From the NCBI GenBank assembly GCA_033239005.1, contig BSQZ01000034.1, positions 4,726,501 to 4,790,500 on the forward strand: a DNA stretch of 64,000 nucleotides, written 5' to 3'. The translations under genes and the position numbers were made by a program. Each line of letters begins with the position of its first letter. Positions within the stretch are counted from its first letter, which is position 1. Origin of the DNA: Lamellibrachia satsuma (Eukaryota; Annelida; Polychaeta; Sabellida; Siboglinidae). Positions 12,300 through 25,134 of this stretch are shown here, one piece after another. A model generated the notes under the pieces. That model searched no databases and had not been told where the DNA came from. It worked only from the letters and a program-made list of their open reading frames with translations.

Positions 12300-13015
12300 G
12301 CAGTAACGTCTGTGGTTAAGGTACTCGGCTTTCCAAATGCGATATTCTGGTTGCGGGTTCGACTCTCATAAGAAGTATTTTCCTTTTCCTTTTATGTTAC
12401 GGTACTTTTCTATTTTCCATAATTTTGTGTTGTATTAGTAACTTTATTTTGTTGTCCAACACACATATAACATATAACATTAATTATCCACGTAAGTATG
12501 AATTAATCCTATCGGTGATGCAATTTGACAGGGGAAACAGTCATACCTTCTCTCTGGGGCAGCCTCTCTTCTCGTGGAGCTTACGAAGGCGAGGAAGTGT
12601 CGAGCAGTGACGGATGTCGTCCTCTGGAGGCTACTTTGAATACATGTAAGAGACAAGTGTGTGGGGCGCCGTTGTGAAAATTTTTTATGACTTCGCGAAA
12701 CTTGTTGAAACGTTGGCTTGATTATCCAGGCTCCATGAGGTGGCGCCACCTTTTGTCTCACACACGAGATGACACAAGTCATACAATAAAACAAAACGGA
12801 TTTGCAAATGACAATATGTTTTGGTCGCGGGTTCGAATCCCATAAGAGTAAGCTTTTCTCATACTCTTTTTCCAAGGCACCTGCTATTTTGTATTAATCT
12901 GTTAGAACATTATTTACATTATTCAAAACATACTTCCTACATAACATCAAATATGCACGTAAATATGAAATATTCCGATCAGTGATGCCATGCAATATTC
13001 GGGTTAAGCGAGACT
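12300..13015 (+). repeat. Two tandem SINE-like units
   Basis: Two units of about 490 bp. Both carry a B-box-like word (GTTGCGGGTTCGACTCTCAT at about 12352 and GTCGCGGGTTCGAATCCCAT at about 12824), a T/C-rich tail, and a shared block CACGTAA-TATGAA...GTGATGC (12490 and 12955). A-box-like TGTGGTTAAGGTACTCGG is at 12312. The open frame on the reverse strand is a by-product. Confidence 0.55.
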
Positions 13016-13019
13016 AGTT

Positions 13020-13960
13020 GAAGCGATGCAATTACACCACGTACATTGACATTAATACAAACAGCGTGGATACTGTCTTTGGGACATATTCAGTCTGGAC
13101 TATTTTGGTTTATAGCCATTTCGGTTTGAGTACGTTTCTCTCGTGGTCGTTTCGTGATGTAGACGCTTTGAAACATTCTGTCCGACAGATGCGCTTGGGA
13201 AGGCACCATTTTATTCCTACATTCACGATGAAAGAATAAATCTAAACACGATCTCTTCAAATATTGCAATAATTGAGCTATAATATTGTTGTAAACGAAA
13301 CGATTGCATCACGTATGATATGCAAGCACAAATTAGATTGTTTATTAGTAGCTCATCAGTTTATGAACGTGGCACGTATTGTAAGTTCACATCATGTTTT
13401 GTGATATAAAACGGGACACGTTCAATGTTCGAAGATAATGTTTCACAGGTAAGTGGAAAAAAGCTTAGTAACTATCAAATTTTTTTAAATTCCTTGGTAA
13501 TTTTGCGTTCTGAAAGACGATAGCGCACTTACCATTGGCGACAATCAAACATTTAACACTATATTCCTATCAATTGTGTGATGCCGTTATCATTTCAATA
13601 TGTATATACGTTTATCTCGCTGTCTTGTCCAACACTGCGTTCGTACACTCTGCATATTACATTTGTGGGGGAAATGTGATATATGGTTTTAAAAGTTGGA
13701 CAAACACATATGAGAAGCTTCCTTTTAACACTTAGCGTTACTTAAAGCTAACATTCTGCCAATGTGTCTATTTTTTTGGGTGGTGGTATAGTTGGATGAA
13801 CTGGGTGTTTTATTCTCTCTGTCTGCATCTAGCCTTCTTTTGTTTTAAATTGTCTTCAGCTGATGCTTTCTTGCATAATTCTCATGATACAGTTGAGGGT
13901 CCACAATTTATTTAGTCGTTGTTACAATACTGCTGTATGTGAACACGTAATATTTGAATA
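13020..13960. other. Intergenic, no gene recognised
   Basis: AT-rich sequence with short open frames lacking any recognisable domain, splice context or repeat. I see nothing supportable here. Confidence 0.4.
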
Positions 13961-14411
13961 ACAGTTCTTAAATATGGTATGTTTGTGCAACATAAAGGAC
14001 GAGACCATATGTTATGCATACGTTTGTGAACATCGAGTGTATATCAGCACGGCTAGCCGTTGTATAATACTGCCATGACAGTTTATAGGTATGATATATA
14101 TGTACATTATAACGGACAACACCACTCATGATGCAGCTGGTTTTACTCAGGATGAAGGCTGTAGTACGCACACTGTATTGCATTCGAGCTGCTGCTACCA
14201 AATTTAGAATATAATAGTTCAATACTAACAAAATAACACAACAAAAGTGTAGCAACGATCACATGTTGTTTCCAACTGGTCACGTGTATTAGTGCTACAA
14301 AGCATGCGCTTTACCAGCCACAAAGACAGCAAGTATAATCACGACTAATAGTCAATATGAAGACATATTACTATACCTTTCTTTTTTACTGTCGCTTTTA
14401 TGTTAGCAACG

Positions 14412-14606
14412 TTAGCTAAATATATACAATGCCATTTTTTTGGCGTTCTCCAGTATCACCTCCTCGCCGATAATACGAGACGCTGAACCCCATCCAGTGA
14501 CGCTGTTAACAGCAACATAATGGTTTTTTCTTAGCCATTCGGACATACTGCAACGTTTCACGCCACTGCACCCGCTGACACATCTCGGCAGTACCCCTCC
14601 ACTCCA
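14412..14606 (-). pseudogene. CTHRC1-like C-terminal exon, copy Z (damaged)
   Basis: After a pyrimidine-rich GTTCTGTTTCAG acceptor the minus strand reads VEGYCRDVSAGAVA, then a TGA where copy Y has Trp, NVAVCPNG, a TAA, and after a frame change HYVAVNSVTGWGSASRIIGE. This is the CTHRC1 C-terminal exon, with the family's W-x-S-x-S-R-I-I block, carrying two stops and a shift. A five-base TGGAG duplication sits at its start. No matching exons 1-3 were found upstream. The flank 14100-14330 aligns with 20600-20815. Confidence 0.75.
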
Positions 14607-15050
14607 CTGAAACAGAACCATATTATCAGTTCAATAAAGCGAAACCAGCCATGGTCACTTGGTCCGTATGACTGATGACCGGATCCCCATGTTACACAGA
14701 AAAATGTAAATACAGTGTATGCTAAAATCAACTCTATCGTCTCACTCCACCCCCGACAGCACATAGGAACCGTTTACAGTGAATCGCGCCATCTGGCGCC
14801 ACACACCAACAGCCTGCAAAATTATTCCGAAAAAGTTAAACAAACCGCAAGAATATATTATGTGTTTAACCTGTCACATATTGGTAAACACTCATTCATA
14901 AACTTCTCTGTGTTATATACATTCGCCTCTGTAAATAAACCTCTAAATATATATTGTTGTCTACAAACTGGTATTATATTACATAAAACATGCATGCATC
15001 TACAAATAATAGCTTATATGCAGGTATATATGATATCTATCAACATGTTA

Positions 15051-15385
15051 TGTTACTAACGAAGCTGTCCGCAACAAGATCAAACAAGCCATCGGACCAT
15101 ATGACGACCTTCTTACAACAGTTAAGAAGCGTAAACCGAAGTGGTACGGTCATGTATCACGATCATCTGGCCTTGAAAAGACTATCTTGCAAGGTACCGT
15201 AAGAGGGGGGAGACGAAGAGGTAGACAGAAGAAGAGGTGGGAAGACAACATCAAAGAGTGGACAGGAATGGAGTTCGCTGACTCCCAGAGGGCTGTCGAG
15301 AACAGGGAAACGTGGAGAGAGCTGGTTAGAAAGTCATCAATGGTGCCCCAACGATCCTTACGGGTTATGGGGAAAGTGAAGTGAA
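15051..15385 (+). mobile_element. LINE 3' terminal fragment (GRRRGRQKKRWEDNI family)
   Basis: The open frame TNEAVRNKIKQAIGPYDDLL continues to KWYGHVSRSSGLEKTILQGT, GGRRRGRQKKRWEDNIKEWT and WRELVRKSSM. This is the characteristic C-terminus of a widespread LINE group in aquatic animals. It ends in a short GTGAAGTGAAGTGAT repeat. The reading frame is intact for about 110 codons, so the insertion is probably young but heavily 5'-truncated. Confidence 0.85.
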
Positions 15386-15659
15386 GTGATCAACATGCAC
15401 TGACGAAACTGTTATATGGCAAAAGTAATAGATACCACGTTGATATTTGTGTGTTGCGCAACAATTGATCTGCTTCATGCGTTTCTTTATGTTTTAGATG
15501 TTGCTGAATTAATACTGTTTTTGCGCGTGAAAATAATATACCGCAACATCTTTTTCCTTCACGGTGTCATACCAACCATTGTTTATCTGGATCTGTATAA
15601 TTACTCAGCAAAGTCATTGTAGCATATTGCGCTAATTGTTTATTTAAGAGTGTTCTTCT

Positions 15660-15897
15660 CTAGAGTTAGGGTCCATCACAGTTTTTTTCCATTTCCTTTC
15701 ATGGGATCTTTTCCTTCCTCTGGTATAGACACCAGATAAAAGGGACCATCGACTTTTACTGTAGCTTCCGAAAGACACAAGCCAAGTGGGGTGAACGAAA
15801 TTGCCCAAGCTTCAAAACGGCGAAGGGGTAATGGAACCACCGTCCTCTCGATCGAAACGCGGGTGCTATAATCATTAGACCCCCGCTCCCCACACAT
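15660..15897 (-). mobile_element. tRNA-headed SINE, near full length
   Basis: The minus strand begins TGTGGGGAGCGGGGGTCTAA, keeps CGATCGAGAGGACGGTGGTT and the family body word GAAGCTTGGGCAATTTCGTT, and runs into a GTACC-like and GGGATC tail. It is one of the two longest copies in the window. Confidence 0.7.
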
Positions 15898-15899
15898 GG

Positions 15900-16870
15900 T
15901 GTATTGTAAGACAAAGGTATATCAAATGCGTGCATTGGGATCGGGATAATTTAAAAATCGTCAACAGAAAGTGTTGATTCATACCATGATTCATTGTTTA
16001 TATAACAAGACTCGTACTCTGTAAGTAACGCAAATTTACGTCACATTTTGCGTTATGTTTTGTCAAGCTATTATGCGTGAATGTGAAATGAGTTCCAACT
16101 CAATGAAACAATGTTGCCTTTGGTAACATTTCGTTGCTTACGAGAGCACGTGTCCTTATTAAAGAAACTGATAAAAAACCGAACTAGTTAGCATTAATTG
16201 CATTTAACGCGTAAGCAGTAGCGATAATTAAAACAGTGTCTACTAGTGTTGACGTCAGTACTTGTATAATTATATACCCACACATAGATAATATATCCGA
16301 TTAAATGTATTAGTATATTATGTTGAAAATTTTAACAATTGCTGCAAAATACAATGCATATCATTAAATAAAATTAGCTATACATTGCCTATATGGCTAC
16401 GACATATCGTTTGTCGATAATCATGCGTTATTCCTGTACATACAAAACGAGTTGTCTACAATATCTCAATTTAATCTTATTGTATTTTGTTTAATATTGG
16501 AAATGTAAATCCCTATATTACGTCAATAAAATGCGATTGCATCTCCGCATGGTCACATGCTCAAAAAATATCCTGATCATCCACAGCGTACGCTTCAGTA
16601 CATAACAATATGTAACAACATATTTAGCAAGATTGCCATCCAATCAATAACATAAGTACATTTTTAACAATACTCCACTCTTGCATTCTTGCACGCGGAC
16701 GTAGGAAACAATGAAAAAGTACGTACACACATAATAGCCATTATTGACTCCTCATCATCAAAATATATAGAAATGGAGGTGCGACATCTGGCGACTGCAA
16801 TTAATCCACTCCTGACCGCCAACTTGTGGACTGTGTGACAAAGAAGCGACGAATGTCGCCCTCTGGCGGA
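15900..16870. other. Intergenic, no gene recognised
   Basis: AT-rich and without coding signals. Near 16833-16873 the phrase GCGACGAATGTCGCCCTCTG resembles GTGACGGATGTCGTCCTCTG near 12606, so a short dispersed repeat is likely. Confidence 0.4.
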
Positions 16871-16875
16871 TAATG

Positions 16876-19662
16876 TTGCATAATTGGTATAACTGAATCA
16901 TGGGCCAACATAGATATAACAGATGCTGAATTAGGACTGACAGGATACGTAATGTTTAGGAAAGATCGAATAGGAAGAAGGGGCGGGGGAGTTATTTTAT
17001 ATGTTAAAGAATCTATTCAGGCTTATGAAATAAAACTAGAAAGGGAAGCAGATTGCGATGAAACTGTTTGGTGCAAATTTGTTTCAGGAAATTCAAAATT
17101 AACTATTGAATTAGTTTACCGAAGTCCAAACATAAACGAAGAGGACAACACAAAAATAAAAACGCTATAAAGGAAGTTAGTAAAGGGGAATGTATCATAA
17201 TGGGAGATTTTAACCATGGATACATACAATGGAATTATCTAGAGAGCACAGGGATTGAGGACCAACAATTTCTATTTTTAATCCAGGATAGCTTTCTTAC
17301 TCAGCACGTGCTAGAACCAACCAGGGGAGAAAATGTATTAGATATAGTTTTGTCATCACAAAAAGAATTAGTGGACAATGTAAAAATATTTGAACCATTG
17401 GGTAACAGTGACAATAATCAAAAACATTTTAACATCAATGTAAAATCAGAAAGCAAAAATAAGAAAACATACAAGAGAAACTTCCACAAAGGTAACTACA
17501 AAGATATGAGAAAATACTTAGCAAAGCTAGATTGGAATAACATGCTGATGAATAAGACCACAATTGAATGTTGGAATATTCTAAAATATGAAATTGAGAG
17601 TATCATCGATAAATTTGTTCCCTTCCAAAAACAAGGAAAACGGTGTAGAAAGAAACACTTGTCAAAAGAGGCTATTAGAAAAATAGTGTTAAAACAAACT
17701 ATGTGGAGGGTTTATAGGCGTACCAGAAAGGAAGAAGACTATGCAAATTACAAAGAGGCACTTAATGCAGCTACAACTGAAATCAGACAATCTAAAAGAA
17801 GCTATGAGCAAAAACTAGCATGTAACATAAAAAATGACAGCAAGAGTTTTTATGCAGGAGTAAACAAAACGTACAAGACAAGGTTGGACCTTTAGAAGAC
17901 AGTGCTGGAAATATAATATCACAGGGGTTTTTAATGGCGGAAGACCTAAATGGTTACTTCAGTTCAGTGTTTACCAAAGACAATATTAGTTCATTACCAG
18001 TTGCTGATGCTAAATTTCAGGAGACTAAATCTGAATATTTAGGTCCGTTAGTTGTAACTCCAGAATTGGTAGCTAAGAAAATCAAGGCAATGAAGGATAA
18101 CAAATCACCGGGAGTGGATGGGATTCCTCCAAAATTACTAATGGAAACAGTAGAACAAATCAGTATACCACTTGCAATAGTATTCAACTTGTCATTAAAA
18201 GAGGGAGTTGTTCCATTTGAATGGAAAGAAGCAAACATCATACCATTATTTAAAAAGGGTTCGAGAAATAAGTCAGAGAATTACAGACCAGTGAGTTTAA
18301 CGTCAGTGATTTGTAAATTATAAGAAAGGTTAATTAAAGACCATATGGTGGACTTCCTCGTTAAGCATAAATTATTAAATTCGTCTCAACATGGATTCCT
18401 TAAAGCGAGGTCATGCTTAACAAATATATTATGTTTTTTGGAAGAAATCACTAAGTGGATAGACGTGGGATCGCCAGTAGATATTATCTACTTAGATTTT
18501 CAGAAAGCTTTTGACAAAGTGCCACATCAAAGATTGCTACTTAAATTAAAAGCCCATGGTATTGCGGATAGCATAACTGACTGGATAGAACAATGGATGA
18601 CTGACAGAAGACAACGAGTTGTAGTAGATGGAGAAGTTTCAAATTGGAAATCGGTTTTGAGTGGGGTACCTCAAGGATCAGTATTAGGACCTATATTATT
18701 CTTAATATATATCAATGACTTGGACGACAATATAACAAGTAACGTACTGAAATTTGCGGATGACACAAAACTGTTTAGAAAGGTTAATACTGATGGTGAT
18801 AAACAACATTTACAAAACGATCTAGACAGATTAGTGAAATGGTCTGAGAAATGGCAGATGTTGTTCAATTTTGGGAAATGTAAATGCCTACATACAGGAC
18901 ATGGGAACTTGAATGTAAACAATAAAATGGGAGATACTGTTCTGGGTACTACTGTAAAAGAAAAGGACTTAGGAGTTACAATAAGCGCTGATATGAAAGT
19001 TTCAGAGCAGTGTGGTATTGCAGCTTCAAAGGGTAATCAAATTCTTGGATTGATTAGAAGAAACATTACATACAAGGGAAAAAAGTTAATTATACCTCTT
19101 TATAAAGCAATAGTTAGACCTCATTTAGAATACTGTATACAAGCATGGAGACCATATCGTAAGAAGGATATAGATACGCTTGAACGCATACAAAGGAGAG
19201 CAACTAAAATGAGAGACCTTAGTTATGAAGAACGCCTGAAAGAATGTGGTTTAACAACTCTAGAGACAAGGAGGTTAAGAGGAGATCAGATTGAAGTTTT
19301 TAAGATATTGAATGGGTATGAAAATATTGATAGAAATATGTTTTTCTCACTCAAGAAGGATAGCAGAACTAGAGGACATGAAGTAAAATTAGTAAAGGAT
19401 CAATGTAGATTGGACATCAGGAAGCACTCGTTCTCACAGAGGACAATAAATGAATGGAACAAATTGTCTACAGATTGTGTAACTGCTAGCAGCGTGAATA
19501 TGTTTAAAAACAAGGTTGACACATATATCAGGAGGGCGGGTTATAAATATATGAACATTGTTGGACTCTCGATAAGCCAATGGCTTCCTTGTCCACTTGC
19601 CATCTGGGCCTTTTGCTTGGATGGCAAATCTTGTTAAATCTTGTTAAATACTTGTAACAAAA
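16876..19662 (+). mobile_element. CR1/L2-like LINE, 5'-truncated, recently inactivated
   Basis: The best-preserved LINE here. The endonuclease starts mid-domain at IIGITESW, then RRGGGVILYVKES (frame 2), and MGDFNHGYIQWNYL (frame 1, 17200-17895). Reverse transcriptase (frame 3) follows: NKSPGVDGIPPKLL, NYRPVSLTSV, an in-frame TAA at 18321-18323, then LDFQKAFDKVPHQRLLLKLK, SGVPQGSVLGPILFLIYIND and the catalytic KFADDTKLF. The frame ends at 19637 with LPCPLAIWAFCLDGKSC. Only two frame changes (near 17165 and 17880) and one stop separate it from an open ORF2. The 3' end carries tandem AAATCTTGTT units, as in CR1-type elements that end in short repeats rather than poly-A. Confidence 0.92.
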
Positions 19663-19664
19663 AC

Positions 19665-20590
19665 GAATCTCAATGACTTTGAGACGGTACCCCCTTTCAA
19701 GGATTTTTGTACCTTAAAAATCGTTTCTGAACAGGGAAAAGGGCACCCTTGTAGACTACGACACTTTTGCTGCGCAGTGATTACATTTTTAGTTGCTGGT
19801 TAGCAGAATATGGACCTGGCAGTGATGGAATGATAAATGCGTGTATTTAAACAACACTTTGCTCTGCAATGACTATTGATATTATGTTCCCCCATTTACT
19901 TTAGCATCTGATCCTTAATCCCCTGACAGAAATACACAACTCTTTAGACATGACGTACACAATTGCTATGTTGTAACATTTCCTATGTTAGCGCTGGCAT
20001 TAGGATAAGACGTTACAGTGATCTGTGCGTGCATGAAACAACATTAATCATTGTTGAAGTACCTACATAATATAAGAGTATAATGCAATTTCATATGGCG
20101 CGAAGCAATAAAAATTTAGAAACGCTACAGCATTCTTGAAAGACAGTACAACAGCCATTGTGTTTAAAATCTGAAAGTTGCATATACATGATGTGACTAA
20201 CGTAATGGCCTTCATGGCGCCTACAGTCTGCTGCAGGTGACTAATGTGCCCTTGCGAATAACATGTGAAACATGCTTTACGAGTGTGTTGTCTAACTGCA
20301 TGAAGCCGTAAATACAATTAAACGTATATACGAATGTTGTTAAATGGTTTAACATTGCCTTGAAAACTAGTCAGCAAAGGGTAATATGATAACCCAATGA
20401 GCTAAAATTGAATTGGTGGGTCGTGTTTTGTCAGTTGTTCTGAGCGAGAATTATTATCGTAATGTTGCCTTAGCACGATGACAGTTGTTAATGTGATGGA
20501 CTCTTTTTAACAGTTTCAACCGCCTTCGACAGTTTTGGTCTGTTGTGTCTAGCGTTGTTTCCCGAGTCGTTTTCATTGTTAATCCAGTAA
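19665..20590. other. Intergenic, no gene recognised
   Basis: No domain, repeat or splice-flanked frame is seen. The word TTTGAGACGGTACCCC near 19679 occurs again near 54691. Confidence 0.4.
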
Positions 20591-20897
20591 TGTTGTATTA
20601 CATGTCAATTATGGTGCAGCTGGATTTAATCGGCGCACATACTGATCACTTCCACGACGTTTTCTTTAACCTTTTTCACCAAAACTAGAATATCATATAG
20701 TTCAATAATTAACATAATGATAAAACACGAACGGAGCAACGAAAACATGTTGTTTCATACCAGCCACATTTATTCTGCAACATAAGCATGCACTTACCAG
20801 CCGTGGATACGGCAAGGTTAGTTCAGGTTAAATAAGAACATGGTCTACTATGCGATTATTCACGAATGTGGATTTTTTTTAGCAACGTTAGCTACAT

Positions 20898-21079
20898 TTA
20901 GACATTGACATTGTTGGCGTTTTCCACAGTCATTTCTTCTACAATAATGTGAGAAGTAGTAACCCATCTAGTGAAACTGTTACCGACACCATAGAGTTTG
21001 TTATAGTCGCCCGGACAGTCTCCCACGTTCCACGCAACAGTCACTAGACCCGCCGGCACACCTCGACAATATCCCTCCA
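20898..21079 (-). CDS. CTHRC1-like copy Y C-terminal exon
   Basis: Follows the acceptor GTGTTGTTTCAG. Codes 59 residues, with two cysteines (VEGYC, GDC) at the spacing of the family, and stops with TAA at 20898-20900. Confidence 0.8.
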
Positions 21080-22138
21080 CTGAAACAACACACGGTGATC
21101 AAACAGTGTAAGTGTGTTGATATCTTTCATAACATAGTATTACATAAATAAAAAATAAAAACGAATTCGATGTGAATATCAATGTTGAACTCAGGGGAAC
21201 CAGGGGTGGTGGAAACTTTCCCCGGTATACTTCGCACACCAAATTCAGTTTCTTTTGTGTATATGTTTGTTTTGATTGATCAAAGCAATTAACAAACAAA
21301 CCATTACAAACTAACTTATGTTATTAGTTTCATAATGGTGTGTTTTAGTGAACTGACTATTGCATATTGACTTATGCAAGACGATTCATTTTCAGCACAC
21401 GTACTAAGCGGGTTAACTGCGTTTGTCGACTTTTTGAGACGTTAAAAATTACATTTTGCACTTTCACATAAGTTTGAAGAAACTTTGCCTGCAGTATAAT
21501 AAACGTGTCCGTTGGGTGTGGATTTATGTTAGGTATCGTCGTATTGTTTATTGCATATTTAATCACGTTACTGTTTTCTTACCATACGACGGCCTGTGCA
21601 CCTGGGGTGATTCAGCGAAGAGTTGCATGTCAATTGTGTCTGGTTGGTTGCATTCGTTGCCGTTAAGAGTGAAGTACCAGCGACGGCAGGAGCCTGATTT
21701 TGAGCCAGTTTGAAGCAGTCGTACGTCGCCATTCCACACCACACGCAACACCGTGTCGTCTTGTGTTTTCTCGAAGGCACACTCCTGCAGCAAGAAACGG
21801 ATGCGCCCAGGTGTCCAAATCAATAGCACATATGTATTGAACGAGATGACATTAACACAAAATAATGTTTTAATATATATCCACACATTTGTGGAGCAAT
21901 CCACTTTTTATACGCAAAATATCTCATAGAAAGGCTACACATTGCGCTTTACATTTACATTACCCTAATATAATTATTTACATGTTTTAACCACACGGCA
22001 TTGTCGTTTCGGTAGTCTTGTTTTGCCTTACAATTTCACATGACGCGCCAAATATGTTTACCAATAAAGAACCACTTTCACGGTCGTCGTAGATATTCCG
22101 CTTTGAACATTGCTTCACACTGGCCGCAGACTTGACAC
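20898..22138 (-). CDS. CTHRC1-like secreted protein, copy Y (exons 2-4)
   Basis: Three clean exons in phase: 22138-22062 (77 nt), 21784-21583 (202 nt) and 21079-20898 (182 nt including stop). The core reads ECAFEKTQDDTVLRVVWNGD, SCRRWYFTLNGNECNQP and FAESPQVHRPSY. The last exon reads VEGYCRGVPAGLVTVAWNVG, then SHIIVEEM and a TAA stop, matching the CTHRC1 end (VEGLC, AIWVG, SRIIIEEL). All introns are GT-AG, but the exon 2 acceptor is the weak TTTGAAG rather than copy X's TTTGCAG. The matching first exon (25.14-25.30 kb) is broken. The gene is therefore either a recent pseudogene with conserved 3' exons, or it uses an unseen first exon. Confidence 0.75.
21190..21570. repeat. Segmental duplicate of 2748-3290
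   Basis: Intron sequence between core and C-terminal exons. Shared words: CCAGGGGTGG, CTTCGCACACCAAATT, TTTGTTTTGATTGA, TAATGGTGTG-TTAGTGAACTGAC and GTTTGTCGACTTTTT. The homology continues through the adjacent core exon. Confidence 0.85.
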
Positions 22139-22160
22139 CTTCAAATATCAAACATTTGCT

Positions 22161-22183
22161 GGTAATTGGTTATGTGTGTGTAT

Positions 22184-22253
<70 letters not shown>

Positions 22254-22268
22254 GTGTTTGTGTGTGTT

Positions 22269-22354
<86 letters not shown>
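22161..22354. repeat. (TG)n microsatellite
   Basis: About 190 bp of TG with sparse TTTG variants, just upstream of copy Y exon 2 on its minus-strand sense, where it interrupts the polypyrimidine region of that acceptor. Confidence 0.97.
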
Positions 22355-22356
<2 letters not shown>

Positions 22357-22479
22357 AATAATGTGGGATATAGTTTTTTGTTCCACGGGAAGCACAACTT
22401 TGTAGCACAATAGCTGTCAACTACTACGGAGGCGTATTCCGGTGGATAGCCTTTCGAAGCTTGTCATCGTATCATACAA

Positions 22480-23530
22480 GACAGTTATTTGTAACTCCTG
22501 AATTGATAGCAAAGAACATTAAAGAGATGACATAAAATAATTCACCTGGATTTGATGGGATATCCATAAACTGCTTAAGGAAATTGTAGAGCAAATGAGT
22601 ACACCACTTGCAATATTGTTAAACTTGTCACTAGAAGAGGTTATAGTTTCTTCGGAATGGAAACGTGGGATCGGGGAACAAATCAGAAAAGAAGTGAGTT
22701 TAACATCAGTTGTATGCAAATTATAAGAACCGTTAATTAGAACCACATGGAAGATTTTCTTGTAAAACATAAACTAATAAAAAATATCACCATGGATTCC
22801 TAAAAGCAAGGTAATATCTAACCAATCTGGTGTGTTTTGCGGAAAAAAATTACAAAGTGGGTAGATGATGGGTCACCAGTGGATGTTGTCTGCTTAGATT
22901 TTAGAAAGCTTTCGATAAAGTTTCGCGTCAAATATTGTTGCTTAAACTAAAAACTCACGGTATTGGCAATGATGTAATCAACTTAGTAGAAAAGCTAGGA
23001 AGCTTACAGAGAGATGACAGAGAGTAATAGAAGATGGTGATATTTCAAACTGGAAATCAGTTTTTAATGGGATACCACAGGGATCAGTGTTAGGACTTAA
23101 GGAAGAAGTTTAAAAAAATACTGAATGGGCAAGAGGATATTGATTGAAATATATTCGTCAAATTTAAAGAAAGCAGTATAACCAGAGGACGCAAAGCAGC
23201 CTTAATCAAGACGAGTGTGGGTTTGATACGAGATAGGACTCATTATCACATACTCAATAGAACAAACTGTCAAATTGTTGTATTAATGTTAGCAGCGTTA
23301 ATGAAGGAAGAGTGTGGGTTTGATACGAGATAGGACTCCTTATCACATATTCAATGGAACAAACTGTCGTATTATTGTATTCATGTTAGCAGGGTTTATA
23401 TGTTTAAAAATAACTTTTAAATATTGACATATATCTGAAAAGGGCGGGTTATATATAGATGAAACACTTGTTGACTCTCGATAAGTCAATGGCTTCCATG
23501 TCCACGTGCCAACTGCTACTTGTAGTTTTT
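22480..23530 (+). mobile_element. CR1/L2-like LINE, decayed copy with internal duplication
   Basis: Same family as 16876-19662. Readable: VTPELIAKNIKEMT, NSPGFDGIS, LDF-KAFDKVS, LLLKLKTHGIG, then a deletion joining to the 3' part (KILNGQEDID) and LSISQWLPCP at the end. Positions 23210-23298 and 23305-23398 are a tandem duplicate carrying GAGTGTGGGTTTGATACGAG. It lacks the AATCTTGTT terminus. Confidence 0.8.
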
Positions 23531-23862
23531 CTCCCACCAAACAATGAGGACTTCATAGCTTTTCATGCCGACATTGTAGCAAAACCACTTATCAACGAAA
23601 ACTAATGTTTTTCTTTACAAGAAATAAATCCAAATCTAACGCATCTTATTACCAACCTGACATACAAAAATAAAGACGGCATCAATACATTATTAAAAAG
23701 GACCACAATTCACCTGGCTGGACAATTTGTCGAAAAAAATTATTGCACTAATAAACAATGCCACAACATCAAAGTCGATACACAAACAAGATTTGTTTTT
23801 GTATGTAAACTATCATGATGTATTTATTAAAACAATCAGTATATATTACTCCCAACTATATT

Positions 23863-23867
23863 GACAG

Positions 23868-23942
<75 letters not shown>

Positions 23943-23975
23943 CACATACACACACGCACACGCACACACACGCCC
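23863..23975. repeat. (ACGC)n then (AC)n microsatellite
   Basis: About 17 perfect GCAC tetramers followed by CA repeats. The flanks match those of a smaller (ACGC)n tract at 3785-3840, so this is the same locus in duplicated sequence with an expanded array. Confidence 0.95.
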
Positions 23976-24799
23976 ACATGAATGAAAAAATGTCAATTTG
24001 GCAGAAGGTGTGGTTTGTAGTACCGGTAGCGCCCACGTCACGTCTAGTGAGGGTAGAGCTTCGCAGTAATTCAATGGGCGTGCTTATGCAACTAGAGTGT
24101 CTTAATTTACAACAACTTTATGATTTTTCACCAAACCAAAATCATGTATATCTGATTCGCAGGTGGATGTGACTAGAAAATTGATGCCATTTTTTTGACG
24201 AGTTAACTATATCTAGGAAGTTGAATGAAGTTGGAAGCGAATAAGATTGAGGCAGCTAAGTAAAATGATTGGGAACATGGTCGAGTTTGTTGTTGTGGAC
24301 GGACGTCTTTTAAAACTTAAATGATTAACATGAATGTATGATGTACACAGCGATAACGTAAAAAAAATTGTAAAATGCTACGGCTATTAGTAGTCATAGA
24401 AAGCAAATTCTTCACGATCCAAGCAGAATATTGTTGTGAAATATGGATTGTGATTGCAATATGACTAATTTGATCCTACCGAATCCATATTAGTTATAAT
24501 GGATTCTCATATAAAGCAGTTCACATACCGAAATAATTGTAAACTAAAACAGAGAAACAAGTGTACAATACAGTATATCATAAACTGTATGAATAGTTTT
24601 GCAATCCCTGTAAATGAAGCAATTTTGGCAATTTGTAGCGCTGTTTTGCAAGCTTAATACTGAATGAACCAGAGCTAAATTTAACATAAATAAAATGGAC
24701 TGCACATGGTGTTTATTCCTAAATTTGACTCTCAACAATAAAGTCTCGCATATTCGTCTGTTATATACGAGCAATGATACAACACCTGGCCCGCACACA

Positions 24800-25098
24800 C
24801 AAATATATATATACATACATACGTACATACAGACAGACAGGCAGGCAGGCAGGCAGACATACAGACAGACAGACAGACAGACATACAGAGAAATAGATAG
24901 ACAAACAGGCATACATACAGACATACAAACAAACAAACAAACAAACAAACATACATACATACACACACACACACACATACATACATACATACATACATAC
25001 ATACATACATACAAACACAAACAAACAAGCAAATGCACGCATGCTTGCACACTCACGCACTCACTCACGCAGGCACGCACGCACGCACGCACGCACAC
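24800..25098. repeat. Compound CATA / GACA / GGCA / CAAA / ACGC microsatellite
   Basis: A run of different tetranucleotide blocks in series. The long open frames across it (Cys/Val/Leu-rich or Thr/Asp/Arg-rich) are artefacts. Confidence 0.97.
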
Positions 25099-25134
25099 AA
25101 CAAACAAACTGCATTGAAGTACTGTCATATATTG

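Noticed and set aside
12480..12875. 131-codon minus frame
   Set aside because: It is made of SINE-like tandem sequence; no domain, codon bias or splice context.
22110..22420. Open frames of Cys-Val and Thr-His repeats
   Set aside because: Translations of (TG)n/(AC)n. Equivalent false frames occur at 2.4-2.85, 9.0-9.3, 23.8-24.2, 24.5-25.1, 47.8-48.0, 49.1-49.6 and 59.05-59.35 kb.
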